Origin: Ancylobacter pratisalsi
Lineage (GTDB): Bacteria > Pseudomonadota > Alphaproteobacteria > Rhizobiales > Xanthobacteraceae
Assembly: GCF_010669125.1 (NCBI RefSeq)
Contig: NZ_CP048630.1
Span: 1,996,001-2,060,000, forward strand
Reading direction: 5' to 3'
Length of the DNA: 64,000 nt
Shown piece by piece: positions 62,353-64,000 of this stretch. The translations under genes and the position numbers were made by a program. The notes beneath the pieces were generated by a model. That model ran no database searches. It had not been told where the DNA came from and saw nothing but the letters and a program-made list of their open reading frames with translations. Positions within the stretch are counted from its first letter, which is position 1. Each line of letters begins with the position of its first letter.

Positions 62353-64000
62353 GCGACCTCACGCAGTTCGATGGTGAAGGTGCTGCCGGCGGGCGAACTT
62401 TCCTTCAGCAGCAGGCGGCCGCCGAAGTCGCGGATGATGTTGAACGACAGCGAAAGGCCGAGCCCGAGGCCCGCGCCCGGCGGCTTGGTGGTGAAGAACG
62501 GATCGAAGATATCCGTTGCGAGCCCGCCCTCTATGCCGCTGCCGGTGTCGCTGATCGCGATGCTCACATGCTCCCCGTCGCGCCGGGCGTCGATCACGAT
62601 CCGGCGCGTGTGCGCATCGCGCACCGCGTCCATCGCGTTGGCGATCAGGTTGACGACCACCTGTTCCAGCCGCACCTCCTCCGCCAGCACCAGCAGCCCC
62701 GCCGGCACCGCGCGCACCACCTCGATCTGCTCGTCGGCGATGCGCTGGGCGAACAGCGACAGCGCGCCCTCGATCACCGCGTCGAGGCTCACCGTACCGA
62801 TTTCCGGCTCGGGACGGCGCGCGAAGCGCTTCAGATGGGCGATGCTCTGGGCCATGCGCACGGTCAGCCCCTCGATGCGCGCCAGGCTGGTGGCGGCGTC
62901 CTCGCCACGCCCGCGCGCCAGCAGCACCGCGCCATTATGGGCGTGGGAGCGGATCGCGGCGAGCGGCTGGTTCAGCTCATGGCCGATGCCGGCCGCCATC
63001 TGGCCGAGCGCGGCAAGCTTGGCGGACTGCACCAGTTCATCCCGCGTCTGGCGGAAGATCGCCAGCGCACGTGACAGCTCGTCCAGCTCGTCCTCGCCGA
63101 AATAGCCGTGTGTCGTCGGGGCCGGCAGGTCCACCGTGCCGCCGCCGGCAATGGCGCCGGCCGCCAGAGTGAGCCGCTCCAGCCGGGTGATCAGGCTGCG
63201 CCGGACATAAAACCACCCGACCAGCACGGCAACGCCGAGCGAGAGCACCGCAATGCCGAGCAGCAGGCTGCGCCCCACCACGATGGCCTCGGCGGCGCGC
63301 GCGGCGGCGGCGCGGGCATCGGTCTCGATCCGGCGGGCGACGGCGGCGATGTTGTCGCCCAGTTCCGCGGCGAGATCCCGGCTGGCGCCGAGCCGCGCCT
63401 GCACCTCCTCGGAGGCCGCGATCTCGGCGCCGCGCAGGCCCGGCAGGCCGCTCACCGCATTGGCGAGCGCGGCGAGGCGGGCCACGATCTGGCGCACGGT
63501 GATGCTGTCGGCCCACCCCTTGAGCCGTGTGCTCTCGACCACCAGCTCGTCCGCCGCTTCGCCAAGGAAATGCCCGGTCTGGCGCAAATCCTCGGGCGCG
63601 CGCACGCTCGCCACCTGCCCCAGCAGGCCGATCGACAGATGCGCCTGCGCGCTCAGGGCAAGGATCGCCTCGGTCTTGGCGGTCTCGTCGCGCAGCACGC
63701 GCTGGGCCGCCAACGCGGCCTCGCCCGCCTGCCCGACCTGTTCCAGCGCGGCGTGAATGTTGAAGCGCGCATCCTCCACCAGCGGCTCGACCTCGTCGAC
63801 GAGGTCGGCCTGCAGCCAGCGCAGTTCGTCGACAATGGCCCGGGTGCGGGTCTCGATATCGAAGCGGCGGCGGGCAGCGGCATCGACCACGTCGAGATTG
63901 GTGCCAAGCGCGTCGACCAGACGCCGCAGGGCACCGAAGCGGGCCGAGGCATCGCCGGCCGGCGCGGTGTCCAGCAGCGCGCGCAGATCGCCGAGGCGGG
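62349..64000 (-). CDS. Sensor histidine kinase (DctB-like), N-terminus outside the window
   Basis: The last 549 codons of a membrane kinase; the frame is open to the window edge, so the true start is beyond 64000. A mostly helical sensor region precedes a membrane helix (LLLGIAVLSLGVAVLVGWFY). A HAMP-like linker comes next, then the H-box LAALGQMAAGIGHELNQPLA with the phosphorylated His. The ATP-binding N box is VVNLIANAMDAVRDA, with ISDTGSGIEGG and GAGLGLGLSLSFNIIRDFGG. It presumably senses a periplasmic signal, maybe the ligand-loaded binding protein, and phosphorylates the regulator it overlaps. Confidence 0.93.
   Translation of the reverse strand, partial: RLGDLRALLDTAPAGDASARFGALRRLVDALGTNLDVVDAAARRRFDIETRTRAIVDELRWLQADLVDEVEPLVEDARFNIHAALEQVGQAGEAALAAQRVLRDETAKTEAILALSAQAHLSIGLLGQVASVRAPEDLRQTGHFLGEAADELVVESTRLKGWADSITVRQIVARLAALANAVSGLPGLRGAEIAASEEVQARLGASRDLAAELGDNIAAVARRIETDARAAAARAAEAIVVGRSLLLGIAVLSLGVAVLVGWFYVRRSLITRLERLTLAAGAIAGGGTVDLPAPTTHGYFGEDELDELSRALAIFRQTRDELVQSAKLAALGQMAAGIGHELNQPLAAIRSHAHNGAVLLARGRGEDAATSLARIEGLTVRMAQSIAHLKRFARRPEPEIGTVSLDAVIEGALSLFAQRIADEQIEVVRAVPAGLLVLAEEVRLEQVVVNLIANAMDAVRDAHTRRIVIDARRDGEHVSIAISDTGSGIEGGLATDIFDPFFTTKPPGAGLGLGLSLSFNIIRDFGGRLLLKESSPAGSTFTIELREVA

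Overview
The window looks like a chromosomal segment from a high-GC alphaproteobacterium of the order Hyphomicrobiales (Rhizobiales), plausibly Xanthobacteraceae or a relative. The reasons are the very high GC third positions, the gene orders ihfB-lapA ... trpFBA-accD-folC and rimP-nusA-ylxR-infB-rbfA-truB-rpsO-pnp, a YlxR/L7Ae fusion, an AccD with a degenerate zinc ribbon, and a homospermidine synthase of the Blastochloris type. Family names come from reading protein motifs, not from a database search. No tRNA, rRNA, insertion sequence, prophage or CRISPR array was seen.

Layout. Bases 1-943 hold the tail of an sppA-like gene, ihfB and lapA. Next come a decayed ornithine cyclodeaminase gene (951-1469) and a sulfate ABC transporter operon without its ATPase (sbp-cysT-cysW, minus strand). 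The tryptophan/fatty-acid/folate block trpF-trpB-trpA-accD-folC (4678-9829) is tightly packed. From 9.9 to 25.8 kb there are mixed housekeeping genes: infC with a probable ATT start, rsmD, rluB with a very long repetitive tail, tadA, a patatin-like phospholipase, purD, a MacAB efflux pair, an S49 peptidase, a tRNA methyltransferase, a DUF2007 protein, a polyprenyl diphosphate synthase, ynfA and ispE. The translation/transcription operon rimP-nusA-ylxR-infB-rbfA-truB followed by rpsO and pnp occupies 25.9-36.7 kb. It starts with a promoter and a terminator-like leader hairpin. A GST-like gene, an intracellular PHB depolymerase and homospermidine synthase follow.

From about 40.7 kb the window becomes accessory catabolic DNA. 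A GntR/FCD regulator (46278-46952) separates two divergent transcription units. To the left are a branched-chain-amino-acid-type ABC transporter (livK-livH-livM-livG-livF) and an SDR dehydrogenase. To the right are ten close-packed genes: cupin, SDR, aspartate-dehydrogenase-like, FAD D-amino-acid dehydrogenase-like, a proline-racemase-family protein with a Cys/Cys pair, NIPSNAP, a cobalamin-dependent mutase-like fusion protein, a DapA-family lyase, a second proline-racemase-family protein with a Ser/Cys pair, and an alpha/beta hydrolase. Two identical-arm palindromes (TTGAATA-N3-TATTCAA) lie in the divergent gap and are very likely the GntR operators. The set resembles hydroxyproline catabolism (epimerase, FAD dehydrogenase, DapA-family deaminase), but it carries a B12 mutase and an AspDH-like enzyme and lacks a semialdehyde dehydrogenase. 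It is the best candidate here for an undescribed pathway.

The right end (56.5-64 kb, minus strand) is a self-contained regulated uptake system. A histidine kinase and a sigma-54 response regulator lie directly upstream of a near-consensus sigma-54 promoter that drives a binding protein, a fused double permease and an ATPase of the FbpABC/AfuABC type. All three ABC operons in the window have a strong GC hairpin without a T-run between the binding-protein gene and the next permease gene.
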